In this document: positions 1 through 9,988 of the stretch, one piece after another
Position numbering within the stretch: position 1 is the first letter of the stretch
Layout: each line of letters starts with the position of its first letter
Origin: Bradymonadales bacterium
GTDB taxonomy: Bacteria > Bdellovibrionota > UBA2394
NCBI GenBank assembly: GCA_007693605.1
Contig: REDG01000028.1
Location: 1 to 46,127, forward strand
Length of the DNA stretch: 46,127 nucleotides
Direction of reading: 5' to 3'
Translations under genes and position numbers: made by a program
Notes under the pieces: model-generated
What the model saw: only the letters and a program-made list of their open reading frames with translations
Told to the model about the DNA's origin: nothing
The model's database searches: none

Positions 1-17
1 GCCGATCCCCCAAATCC

Positions 18-3000
18 CTAAGTGTTACCCCCTCCAGTCAAACGCCCGCAGTCCACATGGCTTAGCTCTGAACTCGGCAAGCCTTGGGCATCAGCATCAA
101 TCAGCTGTTGTACGCTAGGATCGGTCCAAATCAATGTGATGATTGGACTGCCACCAGATGCAGATACTCCTTGCCTTGCGGCCGATAAAACTTCGTCTAA
201 AGTGGGCTGTGGTCGGTCTCTAATCTCAGCACTCATAACTGGAGAACCGTCGATCGATTTCATCCTAAATCGAATCCACAAGCCATCTCTTTGATACTCA
301 AGAGTTCTGTGCCCACTAGAGCTCTGCCCAACCTTCCAGTGCCTCTCAACAAGACTTGACTCTGCAAGAGCGAGGGAAACATTGTCGCTATAGAGATCGA
401 TGGTCCTCCTTACCGAATCAGCAATGTCTGTAAGAGTTTCAGCAGAGAGTTGGAAGTGATAGATCGCATCTTCATAAAGTCTATTTGAATCTTCACTACC
501 GCTTGTTTCAGCAAACTGAATCTGTTTGAGGGCCCTGACAAGGTCATGTGAATAGGTTGAGAGCTCACTTAAACCAAGGCTGTCATAGGTATGCGACTCC
601 CATCCCAATGGGTCCGACATTCTCGCATTCAAGGTTTGATCTGATCGATCGGTTCCTAAACGAAAATCGTGAGCAAGAGCTATGTGTTGGAACTCATGCT
701 CAACCATCAAATCAATCCGACCTGTTTGAAAGCTCTGATGTGATATGTAAAGTGTCTCTCCATTGGTAGCTGCTGCAACCGCTGCTAGCATAAACGGGGA
801 ATAAACAAGTCGACCGTCGTAGCGATCTTGCAGCAAGCGAGCCAAGCCTCCAAGTTGGGTGTGTGAAGGAAGAATAATAACCTCGAAATCACCCTCTGTT
901 TCTTGAATCTCATATTGCTCGGCACTAAGCTCCAATCTCTTTTTTGTGACTTCTTGCATCGCCCACTTCAAATACTTGCTGGCTGCAGGGTCAGTAAGAT
1001 TGATGGCGTCTAGTTGATCAACAAGATTCGAATGTAAACGAGTTATATTACTCTCGAATGTAGACAATGACGCCGTGCCGATCCTTGAAACGATCGCCGC
1101 TTCAAAAATGTAACGATTCGTCGCGTCTAGTCTGAATGGGAAAGAGTTTTCGCCCGGTGATGAGCTGTCGCCCGTCAAGCTCAAAAATTTCTCTATTGCA
1201 CTTTCCACATTTGATCGCCCGTACATTACCACTAGAGCCTCAAAGATCTCTCTGTGTTGAGGGCTCTCATCTCCCGCAATGCCTTGATCTAAAACAAAGC
1301 GTGACAATGAGAGTGCTTGCTCTCGACTCAGTCCCGCATTTTCATAGCCTTCCATAAGAATTCTTGATTTGCGAATATTCTGCCCACGCGGGTAGGTACC
1401 ATCCCAATTCTGTCTTCCCCTTCCCTGCACATGAGCTTGCAGGGTCGTTTTCAGCACAAGTCGCAACTGATCTTCAGTCAGTTTGATGCCTGATTCTGCC
1501 ACGAATCGCTCGACACGAAGCAGAGAATCGGCTTCTGTCTTTCTTTGTTCGGGGCTTACAGCAAGATCGGGATGATCTTGATAAAATGTCTTTACTGTGT
1601 TTTCTGCTCTTGCCTGAGACTTGAGTCGAGCCATGACCGGGCCTAAAGAAGGATCTGTGACATCATAGACGCCAACAGCAAACTGAATCGCCAAACCGAT
1701 CAGCTCTTGAGTGTCCATCTCTTCGCCAGATGACAATCTCGAAAAGGCCGAAGAAAGCTCTGCTAAAGTCTCCAGAATATCCTGCTGAGCCTGAGCAATA
1801 TTGATTGATCTTGCGACATTTCGAGCAGTCGTCGCCGAGTGCCCACTTCTCATGATTCGAGCACTCATCACAGTTGTGGTGCCCATAAACAACATGCTGC
1901 CTGCAGCGCCTCGAACTGTATTCTCTGCTAGGCGTTCCCAATTGAAGTCTTCATCGGTAGTTCTCAGTTCTACTGCCACTCCACCCGCAAGTGACATTCC
2001 CCCAGCAACCCGCAGCGAGCGACTCGCCATGGCTACACGCGACATGGCACTTGCACCGCCGGTTTTAGCCATGATTGCCAGACTTAAAGCGCCAAGCCCA
2101 AGATCAAAAGCGCCCTCGGTGTAACGAGCAAACCCACCAGCACGCTTGTGAGCTGAGTATTCGATATCGCTTAGCCCCATGAGTCTTCGCTGAGTTTCCG
2201 AGAATGCTGCCGCAGGCACCTCGAGCGCCAGATTCAGCACCTCACCCACCGGGTTAAGTGGATTGCTCCAAAGGGCCAGCCTCGGCAGGGACGCGGAGGC
2301 CATGTCATCTGTTGAGCCGTAAATGGAGCTGTAATGCGGCTGATCTAACTGTGACGCCAGAAACCCTCGAAGGGGACTGACTCGATTGAGAACTCCAGAA
2401 ATCGTCCCTTCATTGGCAGCGCGCTGATTCGCTCGGATGAATTGAACACCAACATCTGATCCGGCCTCCCAACCTCCACCAAATGCAGCTCCTACCACTC
2501 CCCCACCATAGTACAGAGCATTGCCCACGGTGAGATTCGCTAGACTCTCAATGAGAGCTTCTTCAGATCTCAAAATGGTACTGACAGCGCGCTGCCAAAA
2601 GGAAGGCGGCTCGACATCGGGTGCGAGAGCTTTCTCTAACTCTACCCGCTGTTCGGTGCCTAAACTTGCAAGTCGACTCCCCCCAAGCAAGTCCAGAAAT
2701 TGCCATGCTTCTTTGCTCTCTAACATCCCATGGTCTTTGAACAATTCAATAAGACTTTGATAGCCTCGCCTCTCCTGCAAAGACCGAGTGCCTCGCCCGC
2801 TCATCCCCATACTACCCGTGTTGCCAACCCCCACTCGCCGAGAGGCATCTTGGAGACCACGAGCACGATCTCTTTGGTAGGCTTCAACAGCCTCGATCGC
2901 TCTTCCGATAGCCGCCATCCACTCATCGTTTGTCGCTCGGGTGGGCCGACTAGACATCTTTCTCACCAATTCAACAAGCAAGTCTTCGTGCCCGTGATCG

Positions 3001-4190
3001 AAATCAAAAGCTTCAAAGACAGTTCTTAGCCGTGCCTCCAAATTTTCGCGTTCTTGCTCGCCACGATGATCTCCCCCCTTCTGTCTCACCTCTCTCAAGG
3101 GTTCATAAAATTTATCTAGATCCACATGCTCTGGAAAGTCCCTTGCCAAGACCTCCAAGCGTTGATCGAGTCTTGAGATCTCATCCGAATATTTAGAGGC
3201 CTTGGCTCGGTCAGCCGGGTTAGGAGCGGCCCTTATCCAACCAAGTGCGTATCTTGCTGCATAGGACTCCTGAAAAATCTCTTTCAATTCCATCGCCACG
3301 AGAGTCGCTTCCAGCTCATCGGCATCGAAGTAGTCGTGTAATTCGCTTCTCTCGAAGCGATCGCGCGTCAACGGCTCCTTACTCAATCGCCAGCGCACCA
3401 AAGCCCTCTCTCGTTCAGCGTCGCGCCGAATTCGATCGATATTGATTCCCCCGAAGCTTGTGTTGAGCTGCTCCAGCCGATCGAAAGAATGGTCAATTCT
3501 TTGCATCACCCGAGTTCTTTCAGACTCAAGTCTCGCTCGCTCTCGTTCAGCCTCTTTCTCATCCTCTCGGTCGGTAAAACTTCGATGACGCAGACGACCA
3601 TCACTCCCCCGTTCCCATCGCAGCGCGTGCCACTCAGAGTGAAGAACTTGACTCTCGGCGGTGTCAGACAAGATCGACTCAATCAACGGTTCAGCTTGCA
3701 AATAGGCATAAAGTGCATTCAACTCGGATTCGCCAATCATTCCGCCAAAGGCCGATTCTTGGAGCGCCCTTTGCAGCTCAACCGGGCTTTCGGCTCGCTG
3801 GCCCTCTAACCACTCGATTAGGCTCGCTTGCAAAAGCTCTCGAGCTTGAGTCCAAAGAGCCGCCACTTCTTCCAAACTGAATCCACGCTGAATCCAATAA
3901 GAAAAGTGTTGGTAGACCCTTTCGTCTTCAATTGGACCGTCAAAGAAGGCTTGACCTTGCCGGGCGAAGTCAATTGCCACTTCCATCGAGCTGTCAGCTA
4001 ACTCCAGATACTCTTGAAGCGCTCGAGAATTTGTTTGCTTGGAATCAACCGCCTCGGTGTCACTCCGAAAAGCAGAAAAAACAGAGAGAAGTGAATGCTT
4101 GTCGGCGGGCGGGCAAACGGCTGCGCTCCCAAGACTCGCACCAAGCGGAAGAAAAAAGGTAGCCAGTAAAAGTGCTAAAAGCTTTCTCAC
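18..4190 (-). CDS. Very large secreted protein with zincin-type HEFQH motif, function unknown
   Basis: The 1390-residue product starts with a good signal peptide (basic MRK, then a Leu/Ala-rich core to about residue 24); the VC after it is not a good lipobox, so signal peptidase I cleavage is likelier. The start is GTG, with GGAGG at 4197-4201 six bases upstream. Residues about 200-450 are highly charged and probably helical. Two Gly/Ala-rich hydrophobic stretches lie near 556-580 and 690-740. A HExxH motif sits at H1165-E1166-x-x-H1169, followed by H1174-D1175, which resembles a gluzincin or metzincin active site. I do not recognise the family. Inference: an exported zinc protease or toxin-like protein. 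It has its own transcription unit, 351 bases downstream of purF. The metal site is suggested by motif only. Confidence 0.85.
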   Translation of the reverse strand: MRKLLALLLATFFLPLGASLGSAAVCPPADKHSLLSVFSAFRSDTEAVDSKQTNSRALQEYLELADSSMEVAIDFARQGQAFFDGPIEDERVYQHFSYWIQRGFSLEEVAALWTQARELLQASLIEWLEGQRAESPVELQRALQESAFGGMIGESELNALYAYLQAEPLIESILSDTAESQVLHSEWHALRWERGSDGRLRHRSFTDREDEKEAERERARLESERTRVMQRIDHSFDRLEQLNTSFGGINIDRIRRDAERERALVRWRLSKEPLTRDRFERSELHDYFDADELEATLVAMELKEIFQESYAARYALGWIRAAPNPADRAKASKYSDEISRLDQRLEVLARDFPEHVDLDKFYEPLREVRQKGGDHRGEQERENLEARLRTVFEAFDFDHGHEDLLVELVRKMSSRPTRATNDEWMAAIGRAIEAVEAYQRDRARGLQDASRRVGVGNTGSMGMSGRGTRSLQERRGYQSLIELFKDHGMLESKEAWQFLDLLGGSRLASLGTEQRVELEKALAPDVEPPSFWQRAVSTILRSEEALIESLANLTVGNALYYGGGVVGAAFGGGWEAGSDVGVQFIRANQRAANEGTISGVLNRVSPLRGFLASQLDQPHYSSIYGSTDDMASASLPRLALWSNPLNPVGEVLNLALEVPAAAFSETQRRLMGLSDIEYSAHKRAGGFARYTEGAFDLGLGALSLAIMAKTGGASAMSRVAMASRSLRVAGGMSLAGGVAVELRTTDEDFNWERLAENTVRGAAGSMLFMGTTTVMSARIMRSGHSATTARNVARSINIAQAQQDILETLAELSSAFSRLSSGEEMDTQELIGLAIQFAVGVYDVTDPSLGPVMARLKSQARAENTVKTFYQDHPDLAVSPEQRKTEADSLLRVERFVAESGIKLTEDQLRLVLKTTLQAHVQGRGRQNWDGTYPRGQNIRKSRILMEGYENAGLSREQALSLSRFVLDQGIAGDESPQHREIFEALVVMYGRSNVESAIEKFLSLTGDSSSPGENSFPFRLDATNRYIFEAAIVSRIGTASLSTFESNITRLHSNLVDQLDAINLTDPAASKYLKWAMQEVTKKRLELSAEQYEIQETEGDFEVIILPSHTQLGGLARLLQDRYDGRLVYSPFMLAAVAAATNGETLYISHQSFQTGRIDLMVEHEFQHIALAHDFRLGTDRSDQTLNARMSDPLGWESHTYDSLGLSELSTYSHDLVRALKQIQFAETSGSEDSNRLYEDAIYHFQLSAETLTDIADSVRRTIDLYSDNVSLALAESSLVERHWKVGQSSSGHRTLEYQRDGLWIRFRMKSIDGSPVMSAEIRDRPQPTLDEVLSAARQGVSASGGSPIITLIWTDPSVQQLIDADAQGLPSSELSHVDCGRLTGGGNT

Positions 4191-4541
4191 TAAAATCCTC
4201 CAGAAAAATGAGCCTCAGGCCCCTAAAGAAACCAGAGGCGACTCCTCCTTAAACCTCTTCGGTCCGTGCAAACTGAGGCACCTCTTGCTCACTTGAGCTC
4301 CTGTGGGGACTAAAATGGAGCAAAGCTCATGCCATCCAGCCAGCTTAAAAGGAGCTGTAATTTCAAGCACAACTAGCTCTCAAACTGTTCGCTATGCAAA
4401 GAGTTTAGACTCTTGAACCACTAAATCCGATTTGATTCTTTTTCTAACCGTTGAAGACATGCCTGACAGGGGGAGGGCCTTGGAGGAGAAATGCTCTCGA
4501 CACCCGGCGAGACGAACTTGGCGCTATCAGCACAAAGCCTC
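4191..4541. other. Intergenic region between purF and the large secreted-protein gene
   Basis: No gene is supported here. It holds the leader of the large secreted-protein gene, including its GGAGG ribosome-binding site at 4197-4201. A small hairpin (arms AAGAGT/ACTCTT, 4399-4414) lacks a following T-run on either strand, so it is a poor terminator candidate. I see no convincing promoter. Confidence 0.5.
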
Positions 4542-5924
4542 CTAAAGCTTGGGGATTCCGCTGGGGTAGTCTTTGCTAAAGCAGGCGTGACAAACTGAAG
4601 CCCCTTGAGTCAGTTGCCTGAGATCCTCTAGAGACAAATACTCCAGGCTGTCGGCAAAAATAAAATCCCGAATCTCTTCAATCGACTTTTTCGAAGCAAT
4701 GAGTTCGTTCTCGGTGGGAGTATCAATGCCATAATAACAAGGCGAAATGGTGGGCGGAGCGGCGATTCTCAAGTGAATCTCTCTAGCTCCAGCCTCTCGC
4801 AGAAGCATATTGATTTTGCGAGAAGTGGTGCCTCGAACAATGCTGTCATCCACGACGACGATTCGCTTTCCCTCAAGGCTTTTGGGAAGTGGGTTCTGTT
4901 TGATTTTCACTCGAAAGTCTCGGATGCTCTGATGCGGCTCAATAAAGGTTCGACCAATATAGTGATTCCGAATGAGGCCCATCTCAAAGGGCAATCCACT
5001 TTGTTGAGAATAGCCAATGGCCGCCGGAATTCCTGAATCAGGCACCCCCATGACTAAGTCGGCCCGAAGGGAGGCCCTCTGATCTCTCTCTGCCAAGAGA
5101 GCGCCGGTTTGTTTGCGAAACTCATAAACGGAACGGCCGAAGCTGTTGGAGTCGGGCCTCGAAAAGTAAATCCACTCGAACACACAAGGAGCTGTTCGTG
5201 GGGCTTTCGAGTTTAACTTCCATCGATCGACGCCCTTGCTATGAAACTCATAGACCTCGCCGGCCTCAAGCTCCGCCTCCCACGAAGCCCCAACCAGATC
5301 AAAGGCGCAAGACTCGCTGCCGATGGCATAACCCTCTTGAAGACGACCGACACAAAGAGGACGAAAGCCGAAGGGATCTTTGATGGCCGCCAATCTCAAC
5401 TCCTTCGAATCACGATACAAAATCAAAAGACTGAAAGCACCCGCCACTCGCGACAGAGTCGCATCGATTCTCTCTCGAAAACTTCCCTTCGTTCTCGCAA
5501 ACAGATGAAGAATCACTTCAGTGTCGACCGAACTCTGAAAAACACTGCCCTGAGACTCTAGCTCCAATCGCAGCTCCTGCGCGTTGGTGAGCGTTCCGTT
5601 GTGAGCGACCGCCAACTCTCCCCACTCGCCTTGAACCCAAAGGGGCTGAAGATTTTTGTCGGCCTGATTGCCAACGGTTGAGTAACGAACATGCCCGATG
5701 GCTGTCTCCCCCTGCAGTTGATTCAGGGCCTCTCGATCAAAGACCTGCGAAACTAAGCCCGAGCTCCTGCGCCCCCAAAAACTTTCGTGAGTTCCACTGA
5801 CGATACCCGCCCCCTCTTGCCCTCGATGCTGTAAAGCAAACAGACCCAAGTAATTTAAATGCGCTGCTTCTGGAACCTTCCAGATTCCAAAAACCCCGCA
5901 GTTTTCTCTCCAAGAACTCTTCAA
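4542..5924 (-). CDS. purF: Amidophosphoribosyltransferase
   Basis: Catalyses the first committed step of purine synthesis, PRPP plus glutamine to phosphoribosylamine, in the cytoplasm. The N-terminal Ntn-type glutaminase domain has Cys9 (ENCGVFGIW), which should become the nucleophile after removal of a short propeptide. The phosphoribosyltransferase domain carries the PRPP loop VVVDDSIVRGTTS. Cysteines matching the 4Fe-4S ligands of the Bacillus-type enzyme are visible in PCVFEWIYF, PCYYGIDT and the C-terminal CHAC (C445, C448). The 460-residue length is normal for that type. The start is TTG with GAGAGG upstream. It is the last gene of the pur operon, 37 bases after purL. Confidence 0.97.
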   Translation of the reverse strand: MKSSWRENCGVFGIWKVPEAAHLNYLGLFALQHRGQEGAGIVSGTHESFWGRRSSGLVSQVFDREALNQLQGETAIGHVRYSTVGNQADKNLQPLWVQGEWGELAVAHNGTLTNAQELRLELESQGSVFQSSVDTEVILHLFARTKGSFRERIDATLSRVAGAFSLLILYRDSKELRLAAIKDPFGFRPLCVGRLQEGYAIGSESCAFDLVGASWEAELEAGEVYEFHSKGVDRWKLNSKAPRTAPCVFEWIYFSRPDSNSFGRSVYEFRKQTGALLAERDQRASLRADLVMGVPDSGIPAAIGYSQQSGLPFEMGLIRNHYIGRTFIEPHQSIRDFRVKIKQNPLPKSLEGKRIVVVDDSIVRGTTSRKINMLLREAGAREIHLRIAAPPTISPCYYGIDTPTENELIASKKSIEEIRDFIFADSLEYLSLEDLRQLTQGASVCHACFSKDYPSGIPKL

Positions 5925-5961
5925 TTGATCTAACCTCTCTCTTTGGGGTGAATGGGAATTT

Positions 5962-8199
5962 TTAAACAGGAAAGCAGGACTCCCAGGCCGCTTTCAACTC
6001 TTCCACAGGACCTTGGCACAAGGGCCGTAAACGAAAGACTCCGGTGTCGGTGAGTTTTCCGAGTCGCCAAGAATGCAGCTGATATTCCCGACTCAGCTTT
6101 AAAAATGAAGCTCGCTGCTCTGGTCGAATCTCTACCACAACTCTGCCGGAAAACTCTCCAAACAAAAGAAGGTCTCTCCTCTTCTGGCTAGTCGACCAAT
6201 CCCCATCAAAGCCGAAGGGCTTTTCGCCGGAAACACAAGCCTCTGCCAAGGCCACGGCCAAACCGCCGTCAGCCACATCCCGAACAGAAACGAAGAGCTC
6301 GTCCTCATGAGCTTTAATCAAAGCCTCCACCAAAGACTTTTCCGCTTGCCAATCCACCTCTGGCCAATCCCCTCTCCACTGATGCTCGGGCCAAAACCGA
6401 CGAGCATAGAGACTCCCAAAGGGCATCTCTAAGTTGGGAGGCTTCGCTTCAAGAAGCCAGACATCATTTCCGCTCTCTTGAAAGCTCTTGGGCCGACACT
6501 TTCGCACATCTTCAATCTCTCCGAGCATCACAATAAAGACCGTCGGAAAGATATCGACGCTTCCGGCCTCACTCTTGGTTTGATTGAAGAGAGAGACATT
6601 TCCAGACACACAAGGGGCGTTGAAGGCCTTCATTCCTTCATTCATGGCTTCGATGATGGCCTCAAACTGCGAGAGCACTTTAGGATTGTTGGGGTTGCCC
6701 AGATTCACTCCATCGGTCAACCCAATCGGTCTGGCCCCCACGCAAGCCAGAGAACGAGCACACTCCGTGATGGCCAACTGCGCTGCCAGAAAAGGATTCC
6801 ATTCGGCCACCACTTCATCCCAAGCGCCCTTAAAAGCCGCCCCCGCGAAGTCCAAGTTTTTTTGAGGAAGCCAGAGAACCCCCGCCTCTCCCCCGGGGCC
6901 TTGAACGCTGGCCGCGCCGACCGTCGAATCGTATTGTCGAAAGAGACCTCGTTTTGAAGCGATGCCTGGAAGGGCTAGAAGATACTTCAGAACCTGCCAC
7001 TCTTCACGAACATCTTGTATCTCAGCCTTCTGGGCCGGTCGCTCAACCTCAAACTTCTGAACTTCGAGAGCCAGCTTTGGAGGTTCCATCACCTGACTCA
7101 CCGGAAGGTTCACCAAGGGCTCTCCCTGAAAGCTCATTTTTAGAGTGGGCTCGGCCGTCGTTTCGCCAATACACTCGGCCACACAACCCCATTTGTGAAG
7201 AATGCGCCGAAACTTTTCTTCTTGCCCATCTTGAACCACCGCCAACATTCTTTCTTGAGACTCCGAAAGCAACAGCTCAAAGGCCTGCATCCCTTCTTCA
7301 CGAACCGGAACTTTATCCAGGTCGATCTTCATCCCCAGTCGAGACTTATCTGCAATTTCCATCGTGGAGCATGTCAGCCCCGCCGCTCCCATATCTTGAA
7401 TGGCCAGGAGTTCGTCTGACAGCTCCGACATGCACTCTAAACAAGCTTCCATCAAAAGCTTTTCTCGAAAAGGATCTCCCACTTGAACTCGAATTTTTTG
7501 CTCCCTGTCTTGCCCACTCTCTGCTTCGAATTCGGCAGAAGCCAACAAACTCGCTCCATGAATACCATCTCGCCCCGTAGGCGCCCCCCAAATCATGACC
7601 TTTGCCCCAGGCTTTGCCGAATTTGAGCGAAAGAGTTTCGAACGGTCTAAAACCCCCAAGGCAAAGACATTCACCAGAATATTATGGTCGTAGCAGGGGT
7701 CCGTTTGCACTTGCCCTCCCAGCATCGGAATGCCCATACAGTTTCCATAGTGCGAAATTCCTGAGACCACCCCATCGAGGAGTCTTTGCTGATTTTTCAA
7801 TCGCAAGTTGCCAAAACGAAGATAGTTTGCCAGCGCGACGGGTCGCGCCCCCATCGTAAAAATGTCTCGCAGAATTCCGCCCACGCCGGTGGCCGCGCCT
7901 TGAAAGGGCTCCACAAAACTGGGATGATTGTGACTTTCAATCTTAAACGCCAAGGCTTGGTCTTCTCCCCAAGCCACCAGGCCCGCGTTTTCACCTGGGC
8001 CCTGAAGCACTTGATCTCCAGCACTATGCAATCGCTTCAATAAAAACTTTGAAGACTTATAGCTACAATGCTCACTCCACATCACCGCAATCATTTGAAG
8101 CTCCTCAAACGAAGGCAGCCTCTCTAACTGGCTCTTGAGGTACTCCCACTCTTCTTCAGAAAGTCCAAGCGACAGAGCCAATTTCAAATCGGTATTCAT
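5962..8199 (-). CDS. purL: Phosphoribosylformylglycinamidine synthase subunit PurL (small form)
   Basis: Synthetase subunit of the three-part FGAM synthase: FGAR plus ATP plus ammonia (delivered by PurQ) to FGAM. At 745 residues it is the short form that needs separate PurS and PurQ, both encoded just upstream. The N-terminus has the MWSEHCSYK signature (H44), followed by Gly-rich ATP-binding stretches such as GPGENAG and IESHNHPS. The ATG overlaps the purQ stop by four bases (ATGA), indicating translational coupling. Confidence 0.97.
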   Translation of the reverse strand: MNTDLKLALSLGLSEEEWEYLKSQLERLPSFEELQMIAVMWSEHCSYKSSKFLLKRLHSAGDQVLQGPGENAGLVAWGEDQALAFKIESHNHPSFVEPFQGAATGVGGILRDIFTMGARPVALANYLRFGNLRLKNQQRLLDGVVSGISHYGNCMGIPMLGGQVQTDPCYDHNILVNVFALGVLDRSKLFRSNSAKPGAKVMIWGAPTGRDGIHGASLLASAEFEAESGQDREQKIRVQVGDPFREKLLMEACLECMSELSDELLAIQDMGAAGLTCSTMEIADKSRLGMKIDLDKVPVREEGMQAFELLLSESQERMLAVVQDGQEEKFRRILHKWGCVAECIGETTAEPTLKMSFQGEPLVNLPVSQVMEPPKLALEVQKFEVERPAQKAEIQDVREEWQVLKYLLALPGIASKRGLFRQYDSTVGAASVQGPGGEAGVLWLPQKNLDFAGAAFKGAWDEVVAEWNPFLAAQLAITECARSLACVGARPIGLTDGVNLGNPNNPKVLSQFEAIIEAMNEGMKAFNAPCVSGNVSLFNQTKSEAGSVDIFPTVFIVMLGEIEDVRKCRPKSFQESGNDVWLLEAKPPNLEMPFGSLYARRFWPEHQWRGDWPEVDWQAEKSLVEALIKAHEDELFVSVRDVADGGLAVALAEACVSGEKPFGFDGDWSTSQKRRDLLLFGEFSGRVVVEIRPEQRASFLKLSREYQLHSWRLGKLTDTGVFRLRPLCQGPVEELKAAWESCFPV

Positions 8200-8873
8200 G
8201 AAGTCCCTCTCTCAGAAAGAAACTCAAAAGCATTGTCAAAAAACAACCGACCATCATTTGCTCCAAGCGCTTCAAATGCGGCTCGTTCGGGATGCGGCAT
8301 CATGGCAAAAACGCTGCCGCGACCAATCGAGCGATAGACGCCCGCAATTTGATCGACCGAGGAGTTCAAGTCTACTTCATAAGTCAGGGCGGCGACCAAC
8401 TCGGAGCGATCCACTCGTGACACTTGATAGTTTCCAAACCGATGCGCCACCGGAAGCTTGAGCCTCTTTCCACAGTCCTCTTTTCGAATCCAAGGCTCAA
8501 CGGCATGATTAAGGTGACAATCCACCATGTCAGAGATGAATTTTAGAGAAGAGTTGACCTGTAAGAAGCCAGGAATCAAGCGCGCCTCCAAGAGAATCTG
8601 AAATCCGTTGCAAATTCCCATGACATGACAACCCTCAGAAATCACTTCGTGAAGATTCTTCAGGGCCGGAGCATGCTTCGCAATGGCTCCTGCTCGAAGA
8701 TAGTCGCCGTAGCTAAAACCACCGGGCAAAATCAACAACTCATAGTCTCCGACTTGAATCGGATCTTCATGCCAGTGTTCAACCAACTTCACCGGATAGG
8801 CCGAAAGTGCTTTGAGAGCGTCCCCTTCCCCATTCGATCCCGGAAATTTCAAGACGGCCCAACGGGACTTCAC
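8196..8873 (-). CDS. purQ: Phosphoribosylformylglycinamidine synthase glutaminase subunit PurQ
   Basis: Class I glutamine amidotransferase that supplies ammonia to PurL. The nucleophile elbow GICNGFQ places the catalytic Cys at residue 88. The remaining triad residues are H204 and E206 in MMPHPERA. The N-terminal KFPGSNGEGD and PGGFSYGDYLRAG are typical of PurQ. It is 225 residues long. The GTG start overlaps the purS stop (GTGA), and the stop overlaps purL, so the subunits should be made together. Confidence 0.97.
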   Translation of the reverse strand: MKSRWAVLKFPGSNGEGDALKALSAYPVKLVEHWHEDPIQVGDYELLILPGGFSYGDYLRAGAIAKHAPALKNLHEVISEGCHVMGICNGFQILLEARLIPGFLQVNSSLKFISDMVDCHLNHAVEPWIRKEDCGKRLKLPVAHRFGNYQVSRVDRSELVAALTYEVDLNSSVDQIAGVYRSIGRGSVFAMMPHPERAAFEALGANDGRLFFDNAFEFLSERGTS

Positions 8874-9124
8874 GAAGCTACTTCCTCGACTTCAAAGCTT
8901 TCCATCACCGGATTGCTGAGAAGATCTTGAGCCAATCGCCGCACCACTTGATTGGCCTCAGCGCTTGACGGAGCTTCCAGTTCGAGAAGAAAGCTCTTCT
9001 CACAAGTGAGGGTCTTTACTTGCGAGAACTCTAAATGCTGAATCTTTTGGAAAATAACCTCGGCTTGGGGGTCTAAGATCCCGTCTTTGAACTGCACTCT
9101 TACTCGAAACTTAAAGTTCTTCAT
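8870..9124 (-). CDS. purS: Phosphoribosylformylglycinamidine synthase subunit PurS
   Basis: 84-residue small subunit that bridges PurL and PurQ in the Bacillus/Thermotoga-type FGAM synthase. The sequence fits the family pattern: an N-terminal beta strand (FKFRVRVQFK), the motif ILDPQAEVIFQKIQ (compare xLDPxGxxV in relatives), and a C-terminal NPVMESFEVEEV strand. The ATG overlaps the purC stop by four bases. Its presence explains why PurL is the short form. Confidence 0.93.
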   Translation of the reverse strand: MKNFKFRVRVQFKDGILDPQAEVIFQKIQHLEFSQVKTLTCEKSFLLELEAPSSAEANQVVRRLAQDLLSNPVMESFEVEEVAS

Positions 9125-9828
9125 GATCCTCCCAAGCCCAATCGGGTTGCCAATTTTTGGTAGCCCTCAATTAAATCCCCTTTTTCAAATCGAAAGCGAT
9201 CTTTGTCGAGAGACTCCCCTGTCTCCACATCCCAAAATCGACAAGTGTCTGGGGAAATCTCATCTCCCAACAAAATGCTGCCATCAGGACTTCGACCAAA
9301 CTCAAGTTTCAAGTCAATCAAGTCCACCCCCTTGGTTTGAACGAAAAAGCCAAGAATCTCATTCACCTTCAAGGCAAAGCTTCTGAGCTCCAAAAGCTCT
9401 TTCTTGTCATAATGAAACAGGGAGACCAGCAAATCTTCTTCGACCTTGGGATCGTTTTGGGCATCGTTCTTCAAAAAGTACTCAACAACCGGAGGCTCAA
9501 GACTCTTTTTGTCCTCCGCTGGAAATCTTTTGGAGAGTGAGCCGGCCACCCGATTACGAACCACCACTTCGAGGGGAATCATCTTGAGTTCGAGAGTGAT
9601 CAGAGAGTCTGGTGGATCAAAAGAGACAAAGTGGGTGGGTAAGGCCTCTTTCTCGAGTAGCTCAAAAAAAAGCGCACAGAATCGAGCGTTCAGAGCGGCC
9701 TTTCCGACCACGGTCGCTTTCTTTTCACCATTAAAGGCGGTCGCAATGTCCTTAAAGCGCTGCCGAACCAAGCCCTCCCCCTCGCGATAGATCTTTTTGG
9801 CTTTGCCCTCGTAAAGAAGGTCTTGCAT
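9121..9828 (-). CDS. purC: Phosphoribosylaminoimidazole-succinocarboxamide synthase
   Basis: SAICAR synthetase: CAIR plus aspartate plus ATP. The conserved opening LLYEGKAKKIY follows the Met chosen here; starting there gives 235 residues, close to the usual 237. The frame is open upstream to a TTG at 9876, which would add 16 residues unlike the family, and neither start has a strong ribosome-binding site. Other family marks are FNGEKKA, PLEVVVRNRVAGS and LIDLKLEFG followed by ILLGDEISPDTCRFWD. It is the first gene of the operon purC-purS-purQ-purL-purF; the promoter should lie in the short gap shared with mutS. Confidence 0.96.
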   Translation of the reverse strand: MQDLLYEGKAKKIYREGEGLVRQRFKDIATAFNGEKKATVVGKAALNARFCALFFELLEKEALPTHFVSFDPPDSLITLELKMIPLEVVVRNRVAGSLSKRFPAEDKKSLEPPVVEYFLKNDAQNDPKVEEDLLVSLFHYDKKELLELRSFALKVNEILGFFVQTKGVDLIDLKLEFGRSPDGSILLGDEISPDTCRFWDVETGESLDKDRFRFEKGDLIEGYQKLATRLGLGGS

Positions 9829-9902
9829 ACGGCCAGCTAAGCACTTTTTCAAAATGTCGGCCAAGCCTTGATTCAAATTCGATTCTGCAGGACCTAAAGC
9901 CC

Positions 9903-9933
9903 CCGGACAGGTGGGCCCTTAGCGCCAGTCCGG
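9903..9933. repeat. Dispersed intergenic repeat, copy A (purC-mutS gap)
   Basis: Contains TGGGCCCTTAGCGCCAGTCC (9912-9931), identical over 20 bases to the copy at 28575-28594. Here the copy lies within an inverted repeat CCGGAC/GTCCGG (9903-9908 and 9928-9933), so it could form a hairpin between the two divergent genes. Confidence 0.7.
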
Positions 9934-9988
9934 CGGCTGCCTTTAACTTGCGAGCCCAAGCCAAACAAGGCTAGATTGCCCGCTAGGG

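Noticed and set aside
1801..2124. 107-residue plus-strand frame inside the large secreted-protein gene
   Set aside because: It lies opposite a continuous 1390-residue frame with a clear signal peptide and ribosome-binding site.
4399..4414. Terminator after purF
   Set aside because: The six-bp stem has no T-run in the purF direction.
6954..7580. 208-residue plus-strand frame opposite purL
   Set aside because: It is entirely antisense to a well-conserved purL and is Pro/Ser-rich as expected of a shadow frame; same for 6478-6957.
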